16,514 nt of DNA from JAQBDA01 sp041301185 (GTDB taxonomy: Bacteria; Chloroflexota; Anaerolineae; Anaerolineales; UBA4823). Positions 1-7,689 of this stretch are shown here, piece after piece; position 1 is the first letter of the stretch; every line of letters begins with the position of its first letter. A program made the translations under genes and the position numbers. The notes below the pieces were generated by a model. The model was not told where the DNA came from and did no database searches. It saw only the letters and a list, made by a program, of their open reading frames with translations. The DNA lies in assembly GCA_041301185.1 (NCBI GenBank), contig JBFYSV010000221.1:1-16514 (forward strand). The letters run 5' to 3'.

Positions 1-2
1 GG

Positions 3-2684
3 TTAAGCAGGGATGGTCAATTACACCCCATCCAGCAGGCTTTTGTAGATACTGGTGCTATACAATGCGGTTTCTGTACACCAGCCCAAATTCTAGTCGC
101 CAAGGCCTTCCTGGATAGGAATCCATCGCCATCCGAAGCTCAAATCCGAAAGGCTCTGAGCGAGGTGCTGTGCCGCTGCACGGGTTATGTCAGACCGGTT
201 GAAGCAGTTCAGCGAGCAGCAGCAATTCTGCGGGGTGAAAGTGTGGCACCAATTTCGATTCTGGAAGGGAATTTGCCAGAAAGCTCTCAAGAGGTTCAGC
301 TACCCAAAGGATACTACCGGGTAGGGGATGATCGCAACCCGTTGACGCCGCTGGTGCTCTCACCGTCTGATATGGAGAAAACTCTGGTGGTTGGGAAACC
401 AGAGGAGAAAGTAGATGCTCGAAAGCTTGCCCAGGGAAAGCCGGTCTTCACCGCCGACCTTCATCTTGAAGGCATGCTCTATGGCGCGCTTCTTACCAGC
501 CCTCACGCCCATGCACGGATCAAACGCATAGACGCCAGCCTGGCGCGCGAGTTGCCAGGAGTACATGCTGTCTTGACTCATGATGACCTGCCACGGATCA
601 AACATGCGTCTGGCGGTCAGAGCTATCCACAGCCCCTACCGTATGACCAGGTTTGTCTGGATAACAAGGTACGCCACGTAGGCGACCGGGTGGCAGTGGC
701 GGCTGCAGAAACGCTCGGCATCGCCGAGGAGGCTTTGCGCCTGATCGATGTCGAATATGAGCTATTACCGGTTGAGCTTGATCCTGAGCAGGCGATGCAA
801 GATGGCGCAGCAGTGATCCATGATGAGAAGGATACAGAAGGTATCTATGACCTTCAGCACAATATTGTCCACCACATTGAGGCAGAAGTCGGAGATGTGC
901 TTGCCGCGTTCGCCTCAGCCGAGCACGTATTTGAGGGAGAATATCGCACCCCCAAACAGCAGCATGCCCATCTGGAACCCCACGTTTGTGTCACTTATTT
1001 CGACGAGGACGATCGCCTGGTGATCCGCACCAGCACCCAGGTTCCATTTCATATCCGCCGGATGGTTGCTCCGCTGGTTGGTCTGCCAGTGAAGAAGATC
1101 AGAGTAATTAAACCGCGCATCGGGGGCGGATTCGGCAACAAGCAGGAAATGATCCTGGAGGATATCTGCTCGCTTTTGACAATAAAAACGGGGAGACCGG
1201 TGTGCATGGAGTACACGCGCACCCAAGAGTTCACAAGCTCACGCAGCCGGCACCCCAATATCATGCGCTATAAGATTGGCGTCACAGATGGAAAAGTGAT
1301 TGCGGCTGATCTTTATCTCATCGGGGATACCGGTGCCTACGGCAGCCATGCACTTACGGTGCAGATGGTGGGTGGATACAAGGGGCTGTCGCTGTATAAC
1401 ACGCCGAACACGCGCTTTGTTTGTGATGTGGTATATACCAACAAACCTCCCGCAGGGGCTTACCGCGGTTATGGGGCAATGCAGTGCCAGTTTGGCATTG
1501 AAGTGCTTATGGAGGAGATTGCAGAAAAACTTAGCCTGGACGTGGTTGCGTTCAAGCAGGCGAACTGGCTCAAGTTAGGTGAGCCGATGCATCTCTCAAA
1601 AGCCTTGGGCGAAGGCAGGGAGGGATTCGAGCAGCGCCTTGAGTCCAGTGGTTTGGAACAATGTGTCAAGGTTGGTCTGGCAGCGACGGATTTTTATAAT
1701 AAGCGCAGGAAAAACCGGGGTCAGAGCGACCGGTATCGGCATGGAATAGGGATGGCAGTGGTCATGCACGGCAGTGGTATCGCCGGGTTGGACATGGCAG
1801 CAGCCACACTGAAGCTAAACGATGACGGCTCGTTCAACCTGTTGGTGGGGGCAACCGATCTCGGCACCGGTTCGGATACTATCCTGGCTCAAATGGCGGC
1901 TGAAGTGCTTGGGATTCCGGTCGATGATCTGATCGTCTATTCTTCGGATACTGACTTTACCCCCTTCGACAAAGGCGCTTATGCCAGCAGCACCACCTAT
2001 ATCAGCGGCGGAGCTGTGAGAAAAGCAGCGATCCAGATCCGAAATCAAATACAAGAATATGCAGCCCGGATGATGGATATAGATCAACCCGAGCAGTTCT
2101 GGCTCCGAGATCGACAGGTGTTTGCCCCGGATGGTCGCTCTATTAGCCTGGCTGAGCTGGCATTGAGCAGCCTGCACCAGCGCGAGCAGCAGCAGATCAT
2201 GGCAACGGCGTCGCATATGAGTTACACAAGTCCTCCACCCACTGCAGCGCAATTTGCCGAAGTCATTGTAGATAGCGAAACAGGAGACGTGTCGGTCGAG
2301 AGATTGCTGATGGTAGTCGATTGCGGGAGGGTGATCAACCCCATCACCGCAGCAGGGCAGGTCGAAGGGGGCATGGCACAGGCATTGGGCTTTGCATTAT
2401 ACGAGGATATGCTTTTCAACGAGCAAGGCCATCTGGTCAACGCTCGTTTTGGACCATACCGGCTGTTGAAAGCGGACGAGATGCCCGTGATGGATGTCAT
2501 ATTTGTGCAGACCGAAGAGCCCAGCGGGCCATTTGGGGCGAAATCGGTAGCGGAGATCTCTATCGATGGGGTCGCGCCCGCACTGGTCAGTGCCATCCAT
2601 GATGCAGTTGGAGTGTGGGCGAGAGTTCTTCCTGTCAGTGCAGAGAGTATCTTGGCGGAGATGCAGAAAAATACTGTAAAATGA
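3..2684 (+). CDS. Fused [2Fe-2S]/molybdopterin hydroxylase, xanthine dehydrogenase/aldehyde oxidoreductase family (5' truncated)
   Basis: The reading frame is open from base 3 to the TGA at 2682-2684 (893 residues), so the true start lies before the window. The first 60 residues hold the all-helical second [2Fe-2S] domain: CGFC (C22, C25) and CRC (C57, C59). This is joined directly to the molybdopterin subunit, as in the single-chain Desulfovibrio aldehyde oxidoreductase and in the selenium-dependent xanthine dehydrogenase type, and unlike three-subunit enzymes. Cofactor-domain motifs seen are GGGFGNKQE, PPAGAYRGYGAMQCQF, QVEGGMAQALG and, near the C-terminus, GPFGAKSVAEIS, whose E851 matches the family's catalytic glutamate. 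The enzyme should hydroxylate a purine, N-heterocycle or aldehyde in the cytoplasm; the substrate cannot be read from sequence. A selenocysteine peroxiredoxin elsewhere in the window makes a selenium-dependent hydroxylase possible. A LysR gene follows 32 bases later. The fusion and family are certain; the subtype is not. Confidence 0.9.
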   Translation, partial: LSRDGQLHPIQQAFVDTGAIQCGFCTPAQILVAKAFLDRNPSPSEAQIRKALSEVLCRCTGYVRPVEAVQRAAAILRGESVAPISILEGNLPESSQEVQLPKGYYRVGDDRNPLTPLVLSPSDMEKTLVVGKPEEKVDARKLAQGKPVFTADLHLEGMLYGALLTSPHAHARIKRIDASLARELPGVHAVLTHDDLPRIKHASGGQSYPQPLPYDQVCLDNKVRHVGDRVAVAAAETLGIAEEALRLIDVEYELLPVELDPEQAMQDGAAVIHDEKDTEGIYDLQHNIVHHIEAEVGDVLAAFASAEHVFEGEYRTPKQQHAHLEPHVCVTYFDEDDRLVIRTSTQVPFHIRRMVAPLVGLPVKKIRVIKPRIGGGFGNKQEMILEDICSLLTIKTGRPVCMEYTRTQEFTSSRSRHPNIMRYKIGVTDGKVIAADLYLIGDTGAYGSHALTVQMVGGYKGLSLYNTPNTRFVCDVVYTNKPPAGAYRGYGAMQCQFGIEVLMEEIAEKLSLDVVAFKQANWLKLGEPMHLSKALGEGREGFEQRLESSGLEQCVKVGLAATDFYNKRRKNRGQSDRYRHGIGMAVVMHGSGIAGLDMAAATLKLNDDGSFNLLVGATDLGTGSDTILAQMAAEVLGIPVDDLIVYSSDTDFTPFDKGAYASSTTYISGGAVRKAAIQIRNQIQEYAARMMDIDQPEQFWLRDRQVFAPDGRSISLAELALSSLHQREQQQIMATASHMSYTSPPPTAAQFAEVIVDSETGDVSVERLLMVVDCGRVINPITAAGQVEGGMAQALGFALYEDMLFNEQGHLVNARFGPYRLLKADEMPVMDVIFVQTEEPSGPFGAKSVAEISIDGVAPALVSAIHDAVGVWARVLPVSAESILAEMQKNTVK

Positions 2685-2716
2685 GAGGTGCCTATTCTCC
2701 ATCAGGAGCTACCATA

Positions 2717-3640
2717 ATGATTGATCTGTTGAAAGTCGAGGCTTTTGTGTATGTGGCTGAGAACCTGAGCTTTTCAGAAGCTGCCAGGCAGATGCACCTC
2801 AGCCAGCCTACGATCAGCCACCATGTAAAAATGCTGGAACACGAGTTTGGGGTTGAGCTATTTGACCGGTCAGGTCCTGGGCTGCATTTGACGGAAGCGG
2901 GTCGGCTACTCTTGCCCTGGGCTCGGAAATTGATCCGCGAATCGATTGAAATGCAGGGGATGATGGCCTCGTTGCAGGATAAGATTGTTGGCCATCTGCG
3001 CATCGCTTGCAGCACGACCTCCGGAAAGTATATCCTTCCCCAACTGGCAGCCCGGTTCCATGAGCGCTATCCCTGGGTGAAGATAACCATACTATCTTGC
3101 ACTTCAGAAAACGTCGTGCCGCGTTTGCTGGAGGAAGAAGCCAACATTGGAGTACTTAGCCGGGAGGCTTTTGAAGAAGGTCTCGAATCGCAAGAATTTT
3201 TTACCGACCACATCATATTTATTGTCCCCCCCAACCATCCGTGGGTGATGAGACGACCGGTTGAGCCTACAGATCTGATTGGAGCACCTCTGCTCATCCG
3301 GGAGCCTACCTCAGGGACCCGGCGAGTTTTGTTTACTGAACTGGGCAAGCATGATATCCATCTGGATAATCTAAACATATTCCTAGAGATAGGTAATGCT
3401 GAGGCGATTGTGGAGACTGTGGCTGCCGGCTTTGGAGTTGCCTTTGTGTCGCGATTAGCGGTTGCAAATGCACTTCAAACCAGGCGGGTTATAGAGATAC
3501 CGGTGGTTGGTTTGGATCTGCAGCGCAAAATATATATGGTTCGGCGGGCTATGGAGGCACCCAACCGCGCCCAGGAAGTGTTTTGGGGTTTTGTTCACGA
3601 TCCATCGAATATGGACTTGATTCGCATGGCAGAGGGCTGA
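2717..3640 (+). CDS. LysR-family transcriptional regulator
   Basis: A 307-residue protein of normal LysR length. The N-terminal winged helix-turn-helix covers about residues 1-65 (LSFSEAARQMHLSQPTISHH is the recognition part). A periplasmic-binding-protein-like effector domain follows, beginning near GHLRIACSTTSGKYILPQL. The ATG at 2717 is preferred over upstream in-frame starts because AGGAG lies 6-7 bases before it and the HTH begins there at the usual position; the longer frame from 2615 would overlap the hydroxylase gene. It starts 32 bases after the molybdenum hydroxylase and lies on the same strand, so it may be cotranscribed and may control that gene or a linked one. LysR proteins of this general look are found near selenium-metabolism genes in some anaerobes, but I cannot confirm that subfamily here. 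The effector is unknown. Confidence 0.93.
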   Translation: MIDLLKVEAFVYVAENLSFSEAARQMHLSQPTISHHVKMLEHEFGVELFDRSGPGLHLTEAGRLLLPWARKLIRESIEMQGMMASLQDKIVGHLRIACSTTSGKYILPQLAARFHERYPWVKITILSCTSENVVPRLLEEEANIGVLSREAFEEGLESQEFFTDHIIFIVPPNHPWVMRRPVEPTDLIGAPLLIREPTSGTRRVLFTELGKHDIHLDNLNIFLEIGNAEAIVETVAAGFGVAFVSRLAVANALQTRRVIEIPVVGLDLQRKIYMVRRAMEAPNRAQEVFWGFVHDPSNMDLIRMAEG

Positions 3641-3654
3641 TGGATGCACGAAGA

Positions 3655-3688
3655 GACTGGCCCAATTGATTCAAAGGTTGGGCCAGTC
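3655..3688. terminator. 11-bp stem-loop between convergent genes
   Basis: GACTGGCCCAA (3655-3665) pairs perfectly with TTGGGCCAGTC (3678-3688) around a 12-base loop. It sits 14 bases after the LysR stop and 40 bases after the end of the dsrE-like gene on the other strand, the classic place for a shared bidirectional terminator. No clear T-run follows on either side (TCTTCGT on the minus-strand side is weak), so it may act with Rho or mainly as a 3'-end stabiliser. Confidence 0.65.
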
Positions 3689-3728
3689 CGGTGAACCGTT
3701 GTAGATTTGTCAGCGGAGGACTACAGGA

Positions 3729-4091
3729 TCAGAAGGAGAAAGTCATTGTCGCGCCTTCAGCCGCCATCAGGAATGGGGGTGCCTTTTCGATGATTATCCG
3801 GCTGTCACGCAGATCCTCAGGGGTAACGCCCTTGTTCTCCAAAGCCAGTTCGCAAAGGACGACTCGGCCGCCCAACTCTAAGATATCGTTGAAAAGTTTT
3901 ACGGGGTTGGGCAGACCCTTTGGGGTGCCAAGTTTTTCCAGCTCATCCTTGAGCGTCCACTTGGTGCCAGCGGGGCAGAAGAAGACGTGCACTTCGTGAT
4001 CCAGCGCCAGGCCAGACGAGGCAAAAATCAATGTCGGCATGATGTTCTTGGCTTCATCACCATTGCAGACGACTACCATTTTTTCAGTCAT
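3729..4091 (-). CDS. DsrE/DsrF-like sulfur-carrier family protein
   Basis: A 120-residue single-domain protein with the DsrE-like fold signature: a beta strand then VVCNGDEAKN, a hydrophobic helix, HEVHVFFCPAGT, and GGRVVLCELALENKG. C80 lies in the position of the conserved DsrE-type cysteine that can carry persulfide; C9 and C39 are further candidates. The predicted role is reversible sulfur transfer in the cytoplasm, typically with TusA. AAGGAG lies 7 bases before the ATG. It is the last gene of the minus-strand operon, 78 bases after qmoC, while the TusA gene is near the operon's head, so the two sulfur carriers bracket the Hdr/Qmo subunits. No His-tagged DsrEFH trimer partners are present, so it is probably a stand-alone DsrE_2-type member. 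Confidence 0.85.
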   Translation of the reverse strand: MTEKMVVVCNGDEAKNIMPTLIFASSGLALDHEVHVFFCPAGTKWTLKDELEKLGTPKGLPNPVKLFNDILELGGRVVLCELALENKGVTPEDLRDSRIIIEKAPPFLMAAEGATMTFSF

Positions 4092-4169
4092 TTCGAATCT
4101 CCTTGAGTAGTGTAAATACTTAGATATTGTTATAAACTACCAACGCCAATGCGCCAGTAGCTACGACAT

Positions 4170-5348
4170 TTAATCAGCCGGCGCCAGCGATTCGAGTGGG
4201 GTTTTTTCTTCAACAGCCCGCTTCTTGACCGATTCGAGGTATAGCGCCAACGGGCGGTAGATCATATGCGTCCACTTGCCTATGCCGACTTCGGTATCTA
4301 GCATCGCGATCATCGCTAAAACATGGATTACGTACATGATATAGGTAGGCCACGCCCAAATTGGATTGACTGCGCCCAGATAGCGGAAAATATGCACCAG
4401 AATCCCCGTCACCGCACCAATCAGCACAAAGATTGGAAACAACCAGTCACTCATCTGTGAGAAACGATGGAACTGCTCTTGTTTTTTCCTTCGGCTACGC
4501 AAGAAGTCGATCGAAAAGACGATTAGTACAATGGTAGCATAGTAGCCCAACCAGCGCTGTGGGTGGTAAATCGGGTAGATATTATCCGTTTGGAACCACC
4601 ATAGTAAGGGCACAATCAGCACCAGCATGGTAACGTAACCAGTTGTAAACAGCAGGTGCTTGAGCCAGAAATTTTCGGCCTTTTGATCATCACAATCACG
4701 CCAGCGTTTCTGCGAGAAGTAGTGGATAATAAATGTTTTGAGCTCGCTTATGTATGCCGAAAACGGTATCTTCTTCTTGTCTTCCAATGTCGAACGTAAA
4801 ATGTTACGTGACATAAATAGCGAGTTTTGCACCAACCGCCAACCCAGGTAAAGAAAGTGAGCCGCGACAAACAACCACACCCACAAAACAGGCGCAAACG
4901 TATTCAGCGCCACCCGGTCAGTTACGACACTGGCAATCCCAAAGACGTGCAATGCCACAAAAAGCAGCAGAGTTGTCACGGTAATGCGCAAGATTGTTAG
5001 AACCAGTGCTTTATCGGATGTGTACAACTTGGCAGCATGACCGGAGCGATCATATTGGGCGGTGAGCCAGCGGCGCACGGCCATCATCGTCTCGCCTGGC
5101 TCAGCACCTTTGGGGCAGGTGACCGAACAATCACCACAGTAGTAGCACTGCCAGGCATCCGTACTTTCCAGCAACTTATCTTTCATGCCCATTTGCGTGA
5201 AGCGGATCAGATTACGCGGGAAAGGGTGATCGTCATCCGCCAGCGGGCAGGAAGCAGTGCAGTTGCCGCAGTTGTAGCACTTTTCGATACCCACCGCGCC
5301 ATATCGCTTGAGCTCTTTCATCAGATCGGGATCAAGACGAGCGCTCAT
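4170..5348 (-). CDS. qmoC: QmoC-like membrane subunit: HdrC ferredoxin domain fused to a b-type cytochrome-like membrane domain
   Basis: A 392-residue protein, matching the roughly 390 residues of QmoC. The N-terminal HdrC-type domain has two complete [4Fe-4S] motifs: C24/C27/C30/C34 (CYNCGNCTASCP) and C68/C71/C74/C78 (CYYCGDCSVTCP). Six hydrophobic segments follow at about 113-140, 150-173, 228-252, 265-284, 301-322 and 330-351, with histidines at 134, 164, 231, 319 and 342 as possible haem ligands. In the Qmo and HdrE/DsrM-like family this part exchanges electrons with membrane quinone. The ATG at 5348 is chosen because GGAGGAA stands right before it and the previous gene's stop overlaps it (TAATG). 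The frame stays open 56 codons upstream, but that part only overlaps the preceding gene. It supplies the membrane anchor for the two HdrA-like flavoproteins encoded upstream. Confidence 0.9.
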   Translation of the reverse strand: MSARLDPDLMKELKRYGAVGIEKCYNCGNCTASCPLADDDHPFPRNLIRFTQMGMKDKLLESTDAWQCYYCGDCSVTCPKGAEPGETMMAVRRWLTAQYDRSGHAAKLYTSDKALVLTILRITVTTLLLFVALHVFGIASVVTDRVALNTFAPVLWVWLFVAAHFLYLGWRLVQNSLFMSRNILRSTLEDKKKIPFSAYISELKTFIIHYFSQKRWRDCDDQKAENFWLKHLLFTTGYVTMLVLIVPLLWWFQTDNIYPIYHPQRWLGYYATIVLIVFSIDFLRSRRKKQEQFHRFSQMSDWLFPIFVLIGAVTGILVHIFRYLGAVNPIWAWPTYIMYVIHVLAMIAMLDTEVGIGKWTHMIYRPLALYLESVKKRAVEEKTPLESLAPAD

Positions 5349-5641
5349 TATTCCTCCACCTTCTGATACAGGGGGTAATCTCCACACATACCGGTTTCGG
5401 CGACGATCCCATATTTCTTCATGGCGTTCAGGTGCCAGAGGACTTCGTGGGCGGGTAGGCCGGTGGCTAAAGCCACGTCCAACACAGTTTTCGGGGTGTC
5501 GCGGATAGTTTTGCAAATTTCTTGCTGGATGCGCCGCTGCTCTTTATAGAGCGCTTGCGTGCGCACCACAGTTTCTGCATGCTGCTCGCGTAGCTGCTTC
5601 AGCATTTCGCCTCGTGAGGCAGTTGAAGCCTGTGCACTCAT
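5348..5641 (-). CDS. Small coiled-coil plus winged-helix-like protein of the Qmo/Hdr operon
   Basis: A 97-residue protein of no named family that I recognise. Residues 10-45 are charged and strongly helical (LKQLREQHAETVV, YKEQRRIQQEICK) and look like a coiled coil. Residues 45-97 resemble a winged helix: TVLDVALATGLPAHEVLWHLNAMK reads as a helix-turn-helix, followed by a wing-like GIVAETGMCGDYPLYQKV. Two cysteines are present, C43 and C86. The ATG overlaps the qmoB stop (ATGA), and its TAA overlaps the qmoC ATG, so its synthesis is translationally coupled to both complex subunits. That coupling suggests a stoichiometric partner, assembly factor or redox-responsive subunit rather than an ordinary repressor, though a DNA-binding role cannot be excluded. 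Confidence 0.8.
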   Translation of the reverse strand: MSAQASTASRGEMLKQLREQHAETVVRTQALYKEQRRIQQEICKTIRDTPKTVLDVALATGLPAHEVLWHLNAMKKYGIVAETGMCGDYPLYQKVEE

Positions 5642-7689
5642 GTTGCTACCTCCACAAGATCATAATCCATGGCAATCGCGTCCACCATAGCTTCATATTG
5701 AGCCAGGGTCCAGGCCTGTACGTCAATCGCCCCGTTAGGACAGACGCCCACACAGGCGCCACAGCCGGTACAGTTGGCTGGGGTGACCACCGCTCGCCTG
5801 ACTTCGTTTCCATTCTCTGAAATAGTCACCAACGCAATCGCGCCTTCGTAAACACAGGCCTGCACACAGGCACCATTGCCATTGCATTTCTCAGCATCCA
5901 CGCGGGCCACAAAGGGGGGCAGCTCGACCTTACCCTGCCCGAGCAGCGTAGCCACTTTGGCCGCTGCTGCCGAGGCAGCTGCCAGGCTCTCTTGAATGTT
6001 CATCGGGCCTTGGGCGCTACCAGCCAGTACCACACCGTTGACTGCCGTCTCGACCGGACGCAGTTTGGGGTGTACCTCTAGCAGGAAGCGGTCATTGCCT
6101 CGCGAGACTTTCAGCATTTGCACCAGGTCGTCCACCAGGCGGGGAGTCATCCCAACCGCCAGCACCACCAGGTCTACAGCGATCTCGACCTGCTCACCGT
6201 AGGTGAATGTGTCATTAACCTGTACCAAGACGGGATGGGTATCCCCTGGCGGCGCGGCAACCACCGTGGGGCGATCTGTGCCATTGAAGCGCACAAAGCG
6301 CGCCCCGCCCTCCAATGTGCGCAGGTAATAGTCTTCGTGACCACGCCCGTAGGTGCGGATGTCTTCGTGCAGGTCGTAGATGTTCAAGTCGGGAAAACGC
6401 TGCCGCAATTCATCCATCATGTGCAAGGTGGCGGTGCAGCACACCCGTGAGCAGTAGTTGTTGACCTGCCCATCCTCGTGCGGCTCATCAACACCTTCGA
6501 TCTCACGGCTGCCCACACAATGGATAAAGGCCACATCCCGTACCGGGCGACCGTTCCAGACCAGCGGTTTTCCATCTTCGACATAGGCCAGGGAACGGAT
6601 CAACTGGGGCAGGGTCACTACCTCGGGCAGTTCGCCATAGCCATATTCGCCCTGGCGCGGCTGGTAGGGGTCAAAGCCGGTGGCAATAACAATAGCGCCC
6701 ACATTCAAGGTGAAAGATTTGGCTTCGTTCTTTAAGATGACCGATTTACCATTCACCGGAATCGGCTCGCCATTGTAATGCTCCCAATCCACCGCGGGGG
6801 TTGAAGGGTAACAGCCGGGGTAAGCGCGATAGATGATCTTGTGTTTGGTCAGGCCATAGTTGAAATCATCTGGCAGTTCCTGGGTGCAAGCAGCCATCAG
6901 GGCTTCGGCTTTATCATCGCTGATGCCGCGCCCGTCCTGGTGTACCTGGATCTCGTAGTTGCCCACGTAGCCGGCGACGCCGGTTAACATGGCCTGGGTG
7001 AAGATCGTGATGTTAGGATGCGCCACCACTTGCTGGATCAGACCGTGTAGCAAGCTGCGGGCCGCCTCGCCTGTCGGGAAGACAGTTTCCAGTTGGGCCA
7101 TGCGCCCGCCCAGGAAAGGTGATTTTTCCAGCAACGTGACGCGGATTCCCTGGCGGGCAATATCCAGCGCAGCGCGCAGGCCAGCTACACCCCCACCAAT
7201 CACCAGGGCGTGGCGTTCTGCTCCCAGGCGGATTGGGTCGAGAGGTGTCAGCAAGCGCGCCTTTGCAACACCGGCAGCCATCAGGCGGACAGCTTTTTCG
7301 GTAGCGCCTTCATGGTTGTTGGAATGCACCCAGCTATCCTGTTCGCGGATGCCAACATGATAGTACAGGTATGGGTTTAGGCCAGCGCGGGTCACCGCGC
7401 CACGGAAGGTCTGTTCGTGCAGCGAGGGAGCGCAGGCGCCGATCACGACACGGTTGATGCCCAGCTCGCGGATATCCTGTTCAATGATCGCCTGTCCAGC
7501 ATTTGAGCAGAAAGATAGGTCGGTGCGTGAGACAACTACATTTTCTATTTTGGAGAGCGTCTTGGCGACACGCTCGCACTGCACTACATGGCTGATATTG
7601 CCGCCGCAGTAACAGGTATATACACCAACACGCACGTCTTCAGATTCAGGCGCAGGTGGTTTTTCGGGGACTTCATTCATCTCAGGCAT
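5638..7689 (-). CDS. qmoB: QmoB-like / HdrA-family FAD iron-sulfur oxidoreductase (long form)
   Basis: A 683-residue HdrA-type flavoprotein. The N-terminal domain carries CYCGGNI (C26, C28) and SFCSNAGQ (C61); VIGGGVAGLRAALDIA (163-178) is the dinucleotide-binding loop for FAD. C391, C413, C417 and C418 form the HdrA cysteine cluster (CVGSRE, NYCSRVCC). The ferredoxin insert after the FAD loop, present in the shorter partner, has lost its cysteines. The C-terminal double ferredoxin has one complete motif (C640/C643/C646/C650) and one incomplete motif, CNGNGAC at 602-608, where N605 replaces the second cysteine. Unlike classical QmoB there is no C-terminal MvhD domain; an MvhD-like gene lies separately upstream. 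The ATG at 7689 has AAGGAA 7 bases before it and overlaps the qmoA end by 8 bases; an ATG at 7680 is the alternative. Family certain; the Qmo assignment rests on context. Confidence 0.87.
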   Translation of the reverse strand: MPEMNEVPEKPPAPESEDVRVGVYTCYCGGNISHVVQCERVAKTLSKIENVVVSRTDLSFCSNAGQAIIEQDIRELGINRVVIGACAPSLHEQTFRGAVTRAGLNPYLYYHVGIREQDSWVHSNNHEGATEKAVRLMAAGVAKARLLTPLDPIRLGAERHALVIGGGVAGLRAALDIARQGIRVTLLEKSPFLGGRMAQLETVFPTGEAARSLLHGLIQQVVAHPNITIFTQAMLTGVAGYVGNYEIQVHQDGRGISDDKAEALMAACTQELPDDFNYGLTKHKIIYRAYPGCYPSTPAVDWEHYNGEPIPVNGKSVILKNEAKSFTLNVGAIVIATGFDPYQPRQGEYGYGELPEVVTLPQLIRSLAYVEDGKPLVWNGRPVRDVAFIHCVGSREIEGVDEPHEDGQVNNYCSRVCCTATLHMMDELRQRFPDLNIYDLHEDIRTYGRGHEDYYLRTLEGGARFVRFNGTDRPTVVAAPPGDTHPVLVQVNDTFTYGEQVEIAVDLVVLAVGMTPRLVDDLVQMLKVSRGNDRFLLEVHPKLRPVETAVNGVVLAGSAQGPMNIQESLAAASAAAAKVATLLGQGKVELPPFVARVDAEKCNGNGACVQACVYEGAIALVTISENGNEVRRAVVTPANCTGCGACVGVCPNGAIDVQAWTLAQYEAMVDAIAMDYDLVEVAT

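Noticed and set aside
2615..2716. Upstream start for the LysR gene inside the hydroxylase gene
   Set aside because: Extra 34 residues have no LysR similarity, and AGGAG with correct spacing precedes ATG 2717.
5349..5516. 56-residue N-terminal extension of the QmoC-like protein
   Set aside because: It overlaps the small coiled-coil gene, is unlike any HdrC/QmoC N-terminus, and a strong GGAGGAA site precedes ATG 5348.
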